Source: Cohnella sp. CFH 77786
GTDB lineage: Bacteria > Bacillota > Bacilli > Paenibacillales > Paenibacillaceae
Length of the DNA stretch: 64,000 bases
Reading direction: 5' to 3'
Assembly: GCF_019400745.1 (NCBI RefSeq)
Contig: NZ_WJIB01000009.1
Span: forward strand, 267,100-331,099
This document shows positions 44,509-54,303 of the stretch, in pieces. The first letter of the stretch is position 1, and each line of letters opens with the position of its first letter. The notes below the pieces were generated by a model that was given only the letters and a program-made list of their open reading frames with translations, did no database searches and was not told the DNA's origin. The position numbers were made by a program, and so were the translations under genes.

Positions 44509-45006
44509 TCAAGGCCGCAAGTGGACCTGCGCCTCCACCCATACCTGAAGCACGGCGTCGGCCACGAGAATGGTCGTGATCCGAACGTCGTAGTCGTTCT
44601 CGCCGATGTCCGTGTAGACTTTGTTTTCGAGAATCTTTCCCGCGAATTGCGCGTCTTTGCCGATATGATAGATACTGCGTCCGCGAAAACCGGAGAGGTC
44701 GTCCTTGATGCGTTTTTTGAGTTCCTTTTCGGTGACGGCGTCGATGCTCTTCCGGCCCTCCGGTTCCTGGACGAACACCATGATGCTCTGGATCACGCTG
44801 CCTTTTTCGGTGTCGCTCTGCACCCGTTTCAACTCTTCCTGGGAATCCGTCAGCTGCTCCTTGAGCTTCAAGTTTTCCAGCATGACCTGATTCATATGCT
44901 CGCTTTCAAGACCGTTCCAAGCTGCCGCCCCGACAACCATTCCGCATACGAAGAAAGCCCCGGCTGCCGAAAACTTCCGGAAACGTTCGAAGGAGGGAAC
45001 ACGCAT
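44509..45006 (-). CDS. ytrI: Sporulation protein YtrI
   Basis: The 165-residue protein has one N-terminal membrane segment (AAGAFFVCGMVVGAAAW), then a coiled coil (LENLKLKEQLTDSQEELKRV) and an extracellular C-terminal domain. This architecture and the position directly after ytrH match Bacillus YtrI, a sigma-E regulon protein needed for full sporulation. ATG 45006 follows GGGAGGTGACC. The hairpin downstream probably ends the ytrH-ytrI unit. Confidence 0.8.
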   Translation of the reverse strand: MRVPSFERFRKFSAAGAFFVCGMVVGAAAWNGLESEHMNQVMLENLKLKEQLTDSQEELKRVQSDTEKGSVIQSIMVFVQEPEGRKSIDAVTEKELKKRIKDDLSGFRGRSIYHIGKDAQFAGKILENKVYTDIGENDYDVRITTILVADAVLQVWVEAQVHLRP

Positions 45007-45012
45007 GCCGGG

Positions 45013-45339
45013 TCACCTCCCGCTTCTGCACATCCATTGGATTAATTCCGTGCCCATGTGGGCGCCGAGGAACGCGAACAGAATATAGCCGATTTGCCGG
45101 ATCGCGAGTGAAATATGTCCTTGCGCCATGTTGGTCTCGATCACCCGGATCGGATCGATCGTGCCTCCGACCGCGGCGACGAGCGCCCATATTTTCAGAT
45201 GGGTAGCCACTTTCAGCATTTCGTCCTTCGGCGGCACCCAGGCGAAAACGGCGCCCATCCCGGCCAGCAGCGCTCCCCCCAAGACGACCCCGAACGCGAT
45301 GAAGAAGCAGAATACCGCTCGGGTATATATCTCGCTCAT
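45013..45339 (-). CDS. ytrH: Sporulation membrane protein YtrH
   Basis: The 108-residue product has three membrane segments (AVFCFFIAFGVVLGGALLAGM, IWALVAAVGGTIDPI, IGYILFAFLGAHMGTELI) as in YtrH, which works with YtrI in forespore/mother-cell membranes. ATG 45339 lies six bases after GGAGGG; ATG 45345 would leave no spacing. It is divergent from dnaE, as in other Bacillales. Confidence 0.85.
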   Translation of the reverse strand: MSEIYTRAVFCFFIAFGVVLGGALLAGMGAVFAWVPPKDEMLKVATHLKIWALVAAVGGTIDPIRVIETNMAQGHISLAIRQIGYILFAFLGAHMGTELIQWMCRSGR

Positions 45340-45379
45340 GTCCATCCCTCCTCTCTCATATGTATGGGACAGGTCCGGC

Positions 45380-45407
45380 TTCAAATACCGAACATATGTG
45401 CTATAAT
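45380..45407 (+). promoter_or_regulatory. Promoter of dnaE
   Basis: TTCAAA at 45380-45385, then 16 bases, then a perfect TATAAT at 45402-45407. It lies 38 bases before the dnaE start, in the ytrH-dnaE divergent gap. Confidence 0.55.
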
Positions 45408-45444
45408 GGAATCCAAAGCGTGTGAAGAAAGAGGGTTGCGGCGC

Positions 45445-48400
45445 ATGTGCGGTTTCGTTCATCTGCACGTTCACAGCGAATACAGCCTGCTGGACGGCGC
45501 GGCGCGCATCCGGGACATGGCCGACCTGGCGGCCGGGCTCGGCATGAAGGCGCTGGCGCTTACGGACCACGGCGTCATGTACGGGGCCATCCCGTTCTAT
45601 AAAGCCTGCAGGGAGCGGGGGATCAAGCCGATCATCGGGATGGAGGCATACGTCGCCGCCGGCTCCCGGCACGACAAGGCTTCGCGCAAGGATCAGCCGA
45701 TCTACCATTTGACGCTGCTGGCCAAGGACGAGACCGGTTACCGCAATTTGATGCGGCTGTCGTCGGCCGGGCATCTGGAAGGCTTCTATTACCGGCCGAG
45801 AATCGATTTCGAGGTGTTGTCCGCGTACGCGGAAGGATTGGTCTGCCTCAGCGGGTGTCTGGCGAGCGAGGTGTCCCAGCACTTGCTCTCGGACCGTTAC
45901 GACTCGGCGAAATCGGTGGCGCTGCGGTACCGGGAGCTGTTCGGGGACGATTACTTCCTCGAGCTCCAGGAACACGGCTTGCTGGAGCAGAAAAAGGTGT
46001 CCGCGGGCGTGCTGAGACTAGCGGAGGAGACGGGCATTCCGCTCGTGGCGACGAACGATTCCCACTATCTGCGTGAGGAGGACCACGCCCTTCAGGAGGT
46101 GCTCCTCTGCATCGGAACGGGCAAGACGCTGGAGGATCCCGACCGGCTGAAAATCGCGAGTACCCAGCTGTACCTGAAAAGCGGCGAGGAGATGGAAGCC
46201 TTGTTCCGCCACGTGCCGGAAGCGGTGGCGAACTCCGCCGCGATCGCGGAACGCTGCAGCCTGGAGCTCGAGTTCGGCCGGCACGTGCTGCCCGAATTTT
46301 CCCCGCTTCCGGGCGGCATGGATGCGGGGGCGTATCTGGCTTCGCTATGCCGGGAAGGCCTGGAGATGAGGTACGCCGGCACGCCGGAGTGGCAGGACGA
46401 AGGGTTCCGGCGGGAGGCCGAGGAGCGGCTGCTGTACGAGCTCGGCGTCATCGCGCGCATGGGCTTCGAGGATTACTTCCTCATCGTTTGGGATTTCATC
46501 CGGTTCGCGCGGGAGCAAGGAATCGCCACCGGTCCCGGACGCGGCTCCTCGGCGGGCAGCCTCGTCGCCTATACGCTGAAGATCACCGACGTCGACCCGA
46601 TCCGGCATAAGCTGCTGTTCGAGCGCTTCCTGAACCCGGAGCGGGTCACCATGCCCGACATCGACATCGACTTCAGCGACGAGCGTCGTGACGAGGTGAT
46701 CCGCTACGTGTCCGAGCGCTACGGTGACGACCGCGTGGCGCAGATCATCACGTTCGGGACGCTGGCCGCGCGCGCCGCGGTACGGGACGTCGGCAGGGTG
46801 ATGAACCTTCCGTACGGGGAAGTGGACAAAGCGGCGAAGCTGATCCCCGGCATGCCCGGGATGTCGATCGAGCGGGCGATGAAGGAAAGCCCCGAATTCC
46901 GGGCGCTTGCCGAAGGCGGCGGGCCGGCCGGCGAACTGATCGCGATGGCGCGCAAGGTAGAAGGGATGCCCCGGCACGCGTCGACGCACGCGGCGGGCGT
47001 CGTGATCGCGCCTACGCCGCTGACCGATTATGTACCGCTCCAGGAAGGGACCGAAGGCGTTCCGCTCACTCAGTATTCCATGGAGCATCTCGAGGCGGTC
47101 GGCCTTCTGAAAATGGATTTTCTCGGTTTGCGGACGCTTTCGATCATCGAGCGGACGCTCGGATGGATCCGGGAAGAGACGGGCCGGCAGGTGCGGTGGG
47201 AGGAGATTCCGTATACGGACGAGGCGACATTCGCCCTCCTGAGCCGAGGGGATACGACGGGCATCTTCCAGCTCGAGGGTTCGGGGATGCGGCGCGTGCT
47301 CAAGGAGCTGAAGCCGTCCTCTTTTGAGGACATTATTTCCGTGCTGGCGTTGTACCGTCCCGGGCCGATGGAGTTCATTCCGCAATTCATCCGCGCCAAA
47401 CACGGCCAGGTGGCCGTGGAATATCCGCATCCCAAGCTGGAGCCGATTTTGGCGGATACGTACGGCATCATCGTCTACCAGGAACAAATTATGCAAATCG
47501 CTTCCGTTATGGCGGGCTTTACGCTGGGACAGGCGGATTTGCTGCGGAGGGCGGTCGGCAAGAAGAAAAGGGAAATTCTCGACGAGCAGCGGAACCATTT
47601 CGTGGTGGGCAGCCTGGCGATGGGGTACGCGGAAGAAGAAGCGAACGGGGTCTACGACTTGATCCTCCGGTTCGCGGATTACGGGTTTCCCCGCGCGCAC
47701 GCCGCCGCCTATGCGGTGCTCGCGTTCCAGACCGCCTATTTGAAGGCGCACTATCCCGTGCCGTTCATGGCTTCCATGCTCACTTCGGTGATCGGCAACC
47801 AGCGCAAAACGGCCGAGTATGTGGACGAGTGCCGGCATATGGGGATTCCGGTGCTGCCCCCGGACGTGAACGAGAGCGGCGTGCTGTTTACGCCCGTGCG
47901 CACGGAGGAGGGCGGCGGCGCGATCCGATTCGGCCTGGCGGCGGTGAAGAACGTCGGCACGCAGGCGATTGAAGCGATCCTCGCGGAGCGCCGCGAGAAG
48001 CGGTTCGAATCGCTCAGCGATTTGTGCCGCCGCGTCGATCCCCGCGTCTGCAACAAGCGGGTCGTCGAGTCGCTGATGCTCGCGGGCGCCTTGGGGTCGC
48101 TGCCCGGCCACCGCGCACAGCAGCTCGCCGCCCTTGACGAGGCGGTGGACGCCGCCGCCAAGTGGAGGAAGGAGAAGGAGGAGCTGCAGATCGAGCTGTT
48201 CGATCTCGGGGAGTCCCCGAATTGGGACGTCGATCTGCCCGAAGTGGCTCCGTTCGGTGCCGCGCAGACGCTCGAATTCGAGCGGGAGCTTATGGGCTTG
48301 TATTTGTCCGGCCATCCACTGGACGAGTACGAGGACGCATGGGAGGAGCTGAAGCTGGAGCGTCTCGTCGATCTGGCGGAGGCGCCGGACGGCGCTTCGA

Positions 48401-49224
48401 TTCTGACCGCGGGCATGATCGTGTCCCTGAAGCCGTTCGTCACGCGCAAAGGGCAGACGATGGCGTTCCTCGAAATCGAGGACCGGATCATGACGGCCGA
48501 GCTGGTGGCGTTCCCGACCGTGTGGAAGACGGCGTCGTCCTTCGTGAAGAAGGGCTCGCTCGTGCTCGTCCGCGCGAAGGTGCAGCAGGGGGACGAGGAC
48601 TTCAAGCTGCTCGCGGACGACATTCTGCCGCTCGCCGCGCCGGATTTGCGGATGCAGGCCGCGCGGCTGCGGAGATTGGCCCAGGCGGCGCCTGCCGATC
48701 GCGCCGCGCGGAGAGGGCCGGCCGGCGGCGGATCTCGGGCGCCGCAGGGTGCCCCGGGTTCGAGCGGAGGCGGTGCCGTTGCCCCGCGGGAGCGGCAACT
48801 CGCCGCGGGAGGAAACGGCGGGGGATCCGCCGACGGGCGGCAGGGAGCCGCGGGTTCGCCGAGCGGCGGTGGAGCAATTGCGAAAGCGGCGATTGCCGGA
48901 CCTGTCGGCGCGGGGATTGGCAGAGGCGCCGCAGGTCCTGCGATGGACGGGGCGCCCGGCGGCGCGGCGAAAGTCGGAGGCGGTACAAGCGAGAACATTC
49001 AGCGGGCCTTCATCCGCATCGACGAATCGCATGAGCAACCCGCAGTCTTGGCCCGACTCAAGGCGCTCTTGTCCGCCCATCCGGGAGACGTTCAAACGGC
49101 GTTGTACTACGATCGGGAGCACCGGACCGTCGCGTTATCGGACGACTTCCGCATCCGGCCTTCGCAAGAGCTGATCCTCCAAGTCGAGCAATTGATGGGG
49201 GAAGGCAGCATCCGCTTGAAGTGA
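45445..49224 (+). CDS. dnaE: DNA polymerase III alpha subunit DnaE, with Gly-rich insert
   Basis: DnaE extends primers at the replication fork. The PHP domain opens FVHLHVHSEYSLLDGA; the palm carries PDIDIDFSDERR at about 402-413; then come the polymerase blocks YRPGPMEFIPQFI and YQEQIMQIASVMAG, and the OB fold near residues 995-1060 (LTAGMIVSLKPFVTRKG). ATG 45445 follows GAGGG. At 1259 residues it is longer than typical DnaE (about 1100-1200) because of an insert at about 1085-1180 that is mostly Gly, Ala, Ser, Pro and Arg, before a conserved C-terminal domain (FIRIDESHEQPAVLARLKAL). The insert is probably disordered and may be an interaction or linker region. Confidence 0.96.
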   Translation: MCGFVHLHVHSEYSLLDGAARIRDMADLAAGLGMKALALTDHGVMYGAIPFYKACRERGIKPIIGMEAYVAAGSRHDKASRKDQPIYHLTLLAKDETGYRNLMRLSSAGHLEGFYYRPRIDFEVLSAYAEGLVCLSGCLASEVSQHLLSDRYDSAKSVALRYRELFGDDYFLELQEHGLLEQKKVSAGVLRLAEETGIPLVATNDSHYLREEDHALQEVLLCIGTGKTLEDPDRLKIASTQLYLKSGEEMEALFRHVPEAVANSAAIAERCSLELEFGRHVLPEFSPLPGGMDAGAYLASLCREGLEMRYAGTPEWQDEGFRREAEERLLYELGVIARMGFEDYFLIVWDFIRFAREQGIATGPGRGSSAGSLVAYTLKITDVDPIRHKLLFERFLNPERVTMPDIDIDFSDERRDEVIRYVSERYGDDRVAQIITFGTLAARAAVRDVGRVMNLPYGEVDKAAKLIPGMPGMSIERAMKESPEFRALAEGGGPAGELIAMARKVEGMPRHASTHAAGVVIAPTPLTDYVPLQEGTEGVPLTQYSMEHLEAVGLLKMDFLGLRTLSIIERTLGWIREETGRQVRWEEIPYTDEATFALLSRGDTTGIFQLEGSGMRRVLKELKPSSFEDIISVLALYRPGPMEFIPQFIRAKHGQVAVEYPHPKLEPILADTYGIIVYQEQIMQIASVMAGFTLGQADLLRRAVGKKKREILDEQRNHFVVGSLAMGYAEEEANGVYDLILRFADYGFPRAHAAAYAVLAFQTAYLKAHYPVPFMASMLTSVIGNQRKTAEYVDECRHMGIPVLPPDVNESGVLFTPVRTEEGGGAIRFGLAAVKNVGTQAIEAILAERREKRFESLSDLCRRVDPRVCNKRVVESLMLAGALGSLPGHRAQQLAALDEAVDAAAKWRKEKEELQIELFDLGESPNWDVDLPEVAPFGAAQTLEFERELMGLYLSGHPLDEYEDAWEELKLERLVDLAEAPDGASILTAGMIVSLKPFVTRKGQTMAFLEIEDRIMTAELVAFPTVWKTASSFVKKGSLVLVRAKVQQGDEDFKLLADDILPLAAPDLRMQAARLRRLAQAAPADRAARRGPAGGGSRAPQGAPGSSGGGAVAPRERQLAAGGNGGGSADGRQGAAGSPSGGGAIAKAAIAGPVGAGIGRGAAGPAMDGAPGGAAKVGGGTSENIQRAFIRIDESHEQPAVLARLKALLSAHPGDVQTALYYDREHRTVALSDDFRIRPSQELILQVEQLMGEGSIRLK

Positions 49225-49247
49225 TTTGAACCCATACGGGTGATGGC

Positions 49248-49290
49248 AAAGGACTCTTCGTCTTATGGACTGGAAGAGTCCTTTCCGTTT
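49248..49290 (+). terminator. Terminator of dnaE
   Basis: AAAGGACTCTTC at 49248-49259 pairs perfectly with GAAGAGTCCTTT at 49273-49284, followed by CCGTTTTC. Confidence 0.75.
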
Positions 49291-49334
49291 TCTCGCAGTC
49301 GCAGGATGCCGCGCATGGATCCGCGGGACAACGA

Positions 49335-49545
49335 GCAAACAGGAATCGTGTGACTCCGGGACGGATCGGCGGAACAACGGGCAAGTATGGCGCATGCCCC
49401 GTCTGTGGCAAATTGTCGGAATAACGGGCAAGTATGGCGCATGCCCCGTCTGTGGCGAATTGTCGGGACAACCGGCAAGTATGGCGCATGCCGCGTCCGT
49501 GGCGAGTTCTCGGGACAACGGGCAAGTATGGCGCATGCGCCTATA
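49335..49545. repeat. 47-bp tandem repeat, four copies plus a decayed one
   Basis: GCAAGTATGGCGCATG recurs at 49381, 49428, 49475 and 49522, exactly every 47 bases. Between copies the sequence runs CCCCGTCTGTGGC, then a GTCGGGACAACGG-like stretch. A degenerate copy begins near 49335. The reading frames through it (on both strands) are repeat artefacts without ribosome sites. It fills the gap between dnaE and the next gene. Confidence 0.9.
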
Positions 49546-49589
49546 CCGCCCCGCAAGCCGCGTCCCATAAGGGATGGGATGCGGTTTTG

Positions 49590-49619
49590 TTGCTAGTCCC
49601 AAGGTGGATGTGCTATGAT
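49590..49619 (+). promoter_or_regulatory. Promoter of the accDA unit
   Basis: TTGCTA at 49590-49595, 18 bases, then TATGAT at 49614-49619, about 60 bases before the first start codon and just after the tandem repeat. Confidence 0.5.
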
Positions 49620-49681
49620 TCGGTTGTTGCATTCTTTAAGTATTTTTAATCAAAGCCATAAAACAATGGGGGTTCCGCTTC

Positions 49682-49870
49682 ATGTGGACGGTCATATACA
49701 TTGCGCCGACCGCGAAGATCGCCGAACGGATTCAGAAGCGCCTGACCGAGCAAGGGTTTCTCGTGCGGGTCCGCCCCATCAACTTGACCAAACCGCAGTA
49801 CGAAATACTCGTTCCTTCCGGCGAAGTGCGGGAGGTCCAAGAAGTGCTGGGAAGCATCCTGACTCCGTAA
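49682..49870 (+). CDS. Small DUF2007-like protein
   Basis: The 62-residue product (VIYIAPTAKIAERIQKRLTEQG, then YEILVPSGEVREVQEVLGSIL) has the ferredoxin-like beta-alpha-beta pattern of small signal-transducing-type proteins (DUF2007). ATG 49682 lies about 10 bases after GGGGG. It precedes accD, and I believe small genes of this kind are common at this place in Paenibacillaceae. Role unknown; a regulator of acetyl-CoA carboxylase is only a guess from position. Confidence 0.7.
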   Translation: MWTVIYIAPTAKIAERIQKRLTEQGFLVRVRPINLTKPQYEILVPSGEVREVQEVLGSILTP

Positions 49871-49970
49871 GCGAAGTACGTTTGTCATACATAATGCCGC
49901 GGTTGAAGAGCCGGTGAACGATTGAACGGCAGGACGGACCGCCATTTTTTTCGCCTTGTGAGGTGTCGCT

Positions 49971-50852
49971 GTGTTCAAGGATTTGTTTCAGAAGAAGAAG
50001 TATGCCGTCATCCCTTCCGAACGCGTAAACGCGGAACGTCCCAAGCGCGAAATACCCGAAGGTCTCATGAACAAGTGTCCCAAGTGCGGCACGATTCTGT
50101 TCAGCAAAGAGCTGGAGAAGAACCTGAAGGTCTGTTCGACCTGCGGGCACCACTTCCGCCTGAATGCCATGGAGCGTATCGCGATGACGCTCGACGACGG
50201 ACGTCTTGACGAAATCGACGAAGATTTGATCTCCGAGGATCCGCTGGAGTTTCCGGGTTACGCCAAGAAACTGGAACAGCAGAAGGCGAGCTCCGGCCTG
50301 AAGGACGCGATCGTCACCGGAGAAGGGGAGATCGGCGGCTTTCCCGTCGTCATCGGCGTCATGAGCTTCGATTTCTTCAGCGGCAGCATGGGTTCGGTCG
50401 TCGGGGAGAAAGTCACCCGCGCGATCGAGCGGGCCACGGAGAAGAAGCTTCCGCTGATCATGTTTTCCACCTCCGGAGGCGCGAGGATGCAGGAGAGCAT
50501 CCTGAGCCTGATGCAGATGGCCAAAACGAGCGCCGCGCTGGCGCGTTTCCAGGACGAAGGCGGGCTGTTCATTTCCGTCTTCACCGATCCGACGCTCGGC
50601 GGAGTTTCCGCCAGCTTCGCGAGCTTGGGAGACTACAACCTGGCCGAGCCCGGGGCGATCGTCGGATTCGCCGGCCGGATCGTCATCGAACAGACGATTC
50701 GCCAGAAGCTGCCCGACAATTTCCAGACGGCGGAGTTCAACCTGAAGCACGGGCAGCTGGACAAGGTTGTCCACCGCAAGGAAATGAAGGCGTTTTTAAC
50801 CAAACTGTTAGACATGCATGCGGGGAAAGGGGAACCGGACGATGGCAGGTGA
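49971..50852 (+). CDS. accD: Acetyl-CoA carboxylase carboxyltransferase subunit beta
   Basis: AccD with AccA transfers the carboxyl group from biotin to acetyl-CoA, giving malonyl-CoA. The zinc ribbon has Cys36, Cys39, Cys55 and Cys58 (CPKCG, CSTCGHH), followed by the crotonase-like core ([37 protein letters not shown]). 293 residues. GTG 49971 follows GAGGTG by about seven bases. It overlaps accA by 11 bases, as usual. Confidence 0.96.
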   Translation: MFKDLFQKKKYAVIPSERVNAERPKREIPEGLMNKCPKCGTILFSKELEKNLKVCSTCGHHFRLNAMERIAMTLDDGRLDEIDEDLISEDPLEFPGYAKKLEQQKASSGLKDAIVTGEGEIGGFPVVIGVMSFDFFSGSMGSVVGEKVTRAIERATEKKLPLIMFSTSGGARMQESILSLMQMAKTSAALARFQDEGGLFISVFTDPTLGGVSASFASLGDYNLAEPGAIVGFAGRIVIEQTIRQKLPDNFQTAEFNLKHGQLDKVVHRKEMKAFLTKLLDMHAGKGEPDDGR

Positions 50853-51822
50853 ACTCCCCTTCGAGAAGCCCCTTGCCGAGCTTCGAAAGAAAATCGACGA
50901 ATTGAAGAAGTTCGGCACGGAGAGAGAGATCGATTTCACGGATGAAATCGCCCGTCTCGAGGCCAGATACGAGGAATTGGAAAAAGAAATCTACGGGAAC
51001 CTGACGGCCGCTCAGATCATGCATCTGGCACGCCATCACGCGCGCCCCACGACGCTAGACTATATTCCGCTCGTCTTCACGGATTTCATTGAACTGCACG
51101 GAGACCGAGTGTTCGCGGACGATCTCGCGATCGTCGGGGGACTGGCCAAGCTGAACGGCGTTCCGGTCACCGTCGTCGGCCACCAGCGCGGGAAAGACAC
51201 GAAGGACAACATTCAGCGGTTTTTCGGCAGTCCGCACCCGGAGGGCTTCCGCAAGGCGCTGCGCTTCATGCGGCAAGCGAACAAATTCGGCCGCCCCATC
51301 ATCACGTTCATCGATACGAAGGGCGCCTACCCGGGCGACACCGCCGAAGAGCGAGGGCAATCGGAAGCGATCGCCCGCAATCTTCACGAAATGGCCATGT
51401 TCGGCGTCCCGATCATCTGCGTGGTGATCGGCGAAGGGGGCAGCGGCGGCGCGCTCGCGCTCGGCGTCGGCAATCGCGTGCTCATGCTGGAAAACGCGAT
51501 CTATTCCGTCATTTCGCCGAACGGTGCCGCTTCGATTTTATGGAAAGACGCCTCCAAAGCGGACCAAGCCGCGGAAGCGATGAAAATCACCGCCAAGGAT
51601 TTGCTCGGTTTCGGCGTTATCGAGGAGATCATCCCCGAGCCGCACGGAGGCGCGCACCGCGATCTCGCCGTCCAGGCGGAAGCGATCAAGGAAGCTCTGT
51701 GGCGGCATTTGCTGGAGCTCAAGGCGATGTCGCCGGAACAATTGACTAGCGACCGTTACGAGAAGTTCCGCAAAGTCGGGCGATTCACCGAAGCGCCGAA
51801 GGCCGAGAGCGGATCCCTATAG
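50842..51822 (+). CDS. accA: Acetyl-CoA carboxylase carboxyltransferase subunit alpha
   Basis: The 326-residue partner of AccD starts [14 protein letters not shown], closely following Bacillus AccA; GTRR-type core residues are replaced here by the family's [20 protein letters not shown], and [20 protein letters not shown] and [17 protein letters not shown] are present. ATG 50842 is preceded by AAAGGGGA; ATG 50818 would add an unnatural basic peptide. The next gene is pyk, 121 bases downstream, without the pfkA gene usually found between them. Confidence 0.96.
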   Translation: MAGELPFEKPLAELRKKIDELKKFGTEREIDFTDEIARLEARYEELEKEIYGNLTAAQIMHLARHHARPTTLDYIPLVFTDFIELHGDRVFADDLAIVGGLAKLNGVPVTVVGHQRGKDTKDNIQRFFGSPHPEGFRKALRFMRQANKFGRPIITFIDTKGAYPGDTAEERGQSEAIARNLHEMAMFGVPIICVVIGEGGSGGALALGVGNRVLMLENAIYSVISPNGAASILWKDASKADQAAEAMKITAKDLLGFGVIEEIIPEPHGGAHRDLAVQAEAIKEALWRHLLELKAMSPEQLTSDRYEKFRKVGRFTEAPKAESGSL

Positions 51823-51943
51823 CCATATCCTGCAGCTGCCATGTCGAAGCTTCCCGATTGCCATCTGTACAATTGGCCGGGAATCGTGTATGGTAGTTTT
51901 CGGGTTTATGCCACGGATGGATAAAACGGAGGAAAGAGAAACC

Positions 51944-53698
51944 ATGCGCAAAACGAAGATCGTCTGTACCATCGGACCGTCCAGCGAGTCGCTCGAAAAC
52001 ACGAAAAAGCTGATCTTGGCCGGAATGAACGTCGCCCGTTTGAATTTCTCGCACGGCGATTTCGAGGAACACGGCAGGCGGATCAACACGATTCGGCAAG
52101 CCAGCCGGGAATTGAACAAAACCGTAGCCATCCTGTTGGATACCAAAGGACCTGAAATCCGGCTCGGCAAGCTGAAGGAAGAGCCAATCGAGCTGGTTCA
52201 AGGCGAATACATCACGCTATCGACGCAAGAAATCCTCGGCGACAAGGACCGGATTCCGGTCACTTACGCGGATTTGCCGTCCGACGTCCATGTCGGATCG
52301 ACGATCCTCATCGATGACGGGCTCATCGGCCTGACCGTCGTGGACATTCAGGGCACGGAAATCAAGTGCCAGATCATCAACAGCGGCCCGATCAAGAGCA
52401 AGAAAGGCGTGAACGTCCCCGGCGTCGCCATTTCGATGCCTGGATTGACGGAGAAGGATATCGCAGACATTAAATTCGGCATCGAACAGGGCATCGACTT
52501 CATCGCCGCTTCCTTCGTGCGCCGCGCGAGCGACGTGCTGGAAATCCGCGAGCTGCTCGAGCGCCACGAGGCCCGTCATATTCAGATCATTTCCAAAATC
52601 GAAAACCAGCAGGGCGTGGACAACCTCGACGAAATCCTGGAGGTGTCCGACGGCCTCATGGTCGCGCGGGGAGACCTGGGCGTGGAAATTCCGGCCGAGG
52701 AAGTGCCGCTCGTACAGAAGCGCATGATCGAGAAGTGCAACCGCGCCGGCAAGCCGGTCATCACCGCGACCCAAATGCTCGATTCGATGCAGCGCAACCC
52801 GCGCCCGACGCGCGCGGAAGCCTCCGACGTAGCGAACGCCATTTTCGACGGCACCGACGCGATCATGCTGTCCGGCGAGACGGCAGCGGGCAAATATCCG
52901 ACGGAATCCGTGCAGACGATGTCCCGCATCGCGGAGCGCGCGGAGTCCGCCCTGCAGTACCGCGAAATTTTCAAGAAACAGGCGATCGCGGCCCAGACGT
53001 CCGTCACCGAAGCGATCAGCCAGGCCGTCGCCAACTCCGCGCTCGACCTGGACGCCAAAGCGATCGTGACCTCTACGGAAAGCGGTTATACGGCGCGCAT
53101 GGTTTCCAAATACCGCCCGAAAGCGCCGATCATCGCGGTGACGCCGGTCGAGCAAGTGAAACGCCGCCTGCAGCTCGTGTGGGGCGTTATTCCGGTGAGC
53201 GGCAAGCCGGCGGAGACGACGGACGAAATGTTCGACATCGCCGTGAACGGCGCCCTGGAATCCGGGATCGTCAAGCTCGGCGACACGATCGTCATTACGG
53301 CAGGCGTGCCGGTCGGACGTTCGGGGACGACCAACCTGATCAAAATCCACAACGTCGGGGAACTGATCGCCCAGGGACAAGGCATCGGCTCGCTTAGCGC
53401 GACCGGCAAAGTCGTCATGGCTACTTCCCCCGAGGAAGCAGCCCGCAAAATGACGGCCGGCGCCATCCTGGTCGCTCCTTCGACGGACAAGGAATACATG
53501 CCCGCATTCGAGAAAGCGGCCGCCGTCATCACGGAATGCGGAGGCATTACTTGCCATGCGGCCGTGGTCGGCCTCAACCTCGGCATCCCGGTTGTCGTCG
53601 GCGTGGAAGACGCCACGAAGCGGCTTCAAGACGGCATGGAAGTGACCGTATACGCGGAGAAAGGCCTGATTTACTCCGGCCAAGCCAAAGTGCTGTAA
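51944..53698 (+). CDS. pyk: Pyruvate kinase with C-terminal PEP-utiliser domain
   Basis: Pyruvate kinase makes ATP and pyruvate from phosphoenolpyruvate. Marks: [14 protein letters not shown], the B-domain region, and the active-site block [13 protein letters not shown], then [14 protein letters not shown] and [13 protein letters not shown]. Residues about 500-584 form the extra phosphohistidine-type domain ([21 protein letters not shown]) found in Bacillus and relatives. 584 residues. ATG 51944 follows GGAGG by 11 bases; the upstream in-frame start lacks a ribosome site. A terminator follows. Confidence 0.97.
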   Translation: MRKTKIVCTIGPSSESLENTKKLILAGMNVARLNFSHGDFEEHGRRINTIRQASRELNKTVAILLDTKGPEIRLGKLKEEPIELVQGEYITLSTQEILGDKDRIPVTYADLPSDVHVGSTILIDDGLIGLTVVDIQGTEIKCQIINSGPIKSKKGVNVPGVAISMPGLTEKDIADIKFGIEQGIDFIAASFVRRASDVLEIRELLERHEARHIQIISKIENQQGVDNLDEILEVSDGLMVARGDLGVEIPAEEVPLVQKRMIEKCNRAGKPVITATQMLDSMQRNPRPTRAEASDVANAIFDGTDAIMLSGETAAGKYPTESVQTMSRIAERAESALQYREIFKKQAIAAQTSVTEAISQAVANSALDLDAKAIVTSTESGYTARMVSKYRPKAPIIAVTPVEQVKRRLQLVWGVIPVSGKPAETTDEMFDIAVNGALESGIVKLGDTIVITAGVPVGRSGTTNLIKIHNVGELIAQGQGIGSLSATGKVVMATSPEEAARKMTAGAILVAPSTDKEYMPAFEKAAAVITECGGITCHAAVVGLNLGIPVVVGVEDATKRLQDGMEVTVYAEKGLIYSGQAKVL

Positions 53699-53721
53699 GC
53701 ATAAGGGATTCGGTAAGTGAC

Positions 53722-53748
53722 AAGCGACGGCGCGGGCCGTCGCTTTTC
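53722..53748 (+). terminator. Terminator of pyk
   Basis: AGCGACGG at 53723-53730 pairs with CCGTCGCT at 53737-53744, followed by TTT. Confidence 0.75.
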
Positions 53749-53810
53749 CCATCCATCAGGTTTTATCGGTTTCGCTATGCATCTCTGGCTTGTAAGGAGA
53801 GGAACTCCCC

Positions 53811-54290
53811 ATGCACACTTGGTATTTGCACGCGCTGCGGGTCCGGTATCAGGAGACGGATCCCATGAAGGTCGTTTATCACGCGAATTACTTGAATTGG
53901 TTCGAAATCGGACGCACGGAATGGGTCCGGCACGCGGGCATCAGCTATCGCGACATGGAAGACCGGGGGCTGCTGCTGCCCGTCACCCACTTGGAAGCTT
54001 CGTTCGAGCAGCCCGCGCGGTATGACGACTGGGTGACGGTCTGTACCCGCGCGGCCGAGATGTCCGCGCTGCGCGTTCGCTTCCAGACCAGGATCGTGAT
54101 GGGCGATCTGGCCGCTTCCCACGGTCCGTCGCTCATGGCGGAGGAGCCGCCCGGCGGGGTACTCGTGGCGGGCAGCACCCGGCACGTATGGGTGAATGCC
54201 GCCTGGAAGCCCGTGCGGCTGGACCGGGAAGCCCCGGAGCTCTATCGGAAACTGAAAGCGTTGGCCGATATGCCGGATTCGGCCCAATAA
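53811..54290 (+). CDS. Hotdog acyl-CoA thioesterase (YbgC/4HBT family)
   Basis: The 159-residue product starts HALRVRYQETDPMKVVYHANYLNWFEIGRTEW; the segment with Asp17 and the following aromatic/His/Asn residues is the active site of 4HBT-type thioesterases. An insert near 105-118 (HGPSLMAEEPPGG) is less usual. It cleaves acyl-CoA thioesters. ATG 53811 follows GGAGAGGAAC. It lies 13 bases before fxsA, so both are co-transcribed after pyk. Confidence 0.88.
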   Translation: MHTWYLHALRVRYQETDPMKVVYHANYLNWFEIGRTEWVRHAGISYRDMEDRGLLLPVTHLEASFEQPARYDDWVTVCTRAAEMSALRVRFQTRIVMGDLAASHGPSLMAEEPPGGVLVAGSTRHVWVNAAWKPVRLDREAPELYRKLKALADMPDSAQ

Positions 54291-54303
54291 GGAGGTCCGC
54301 GCC

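Noticed and set aside
46345..49122. 925-codon open frame antisense to dnaE
   Set aside because: It is a shadow of GC-rich codon positions; it has no ribosome site and no recognisable domains, while dnaE on the plus strand is certain.
49257..49649. Small ORFs across the 47-bp repeat
   Set aside because: They exist on both strands only because the repeat lacks stops; the translations are tandem copies with no ribosome site.
52217..53752. 511-codon antisense frame over pyk
   Set aside because: Low-complexity Arg/His/Asp-rich translation with no homology pattern; pyk is fully conserved on the other strand.
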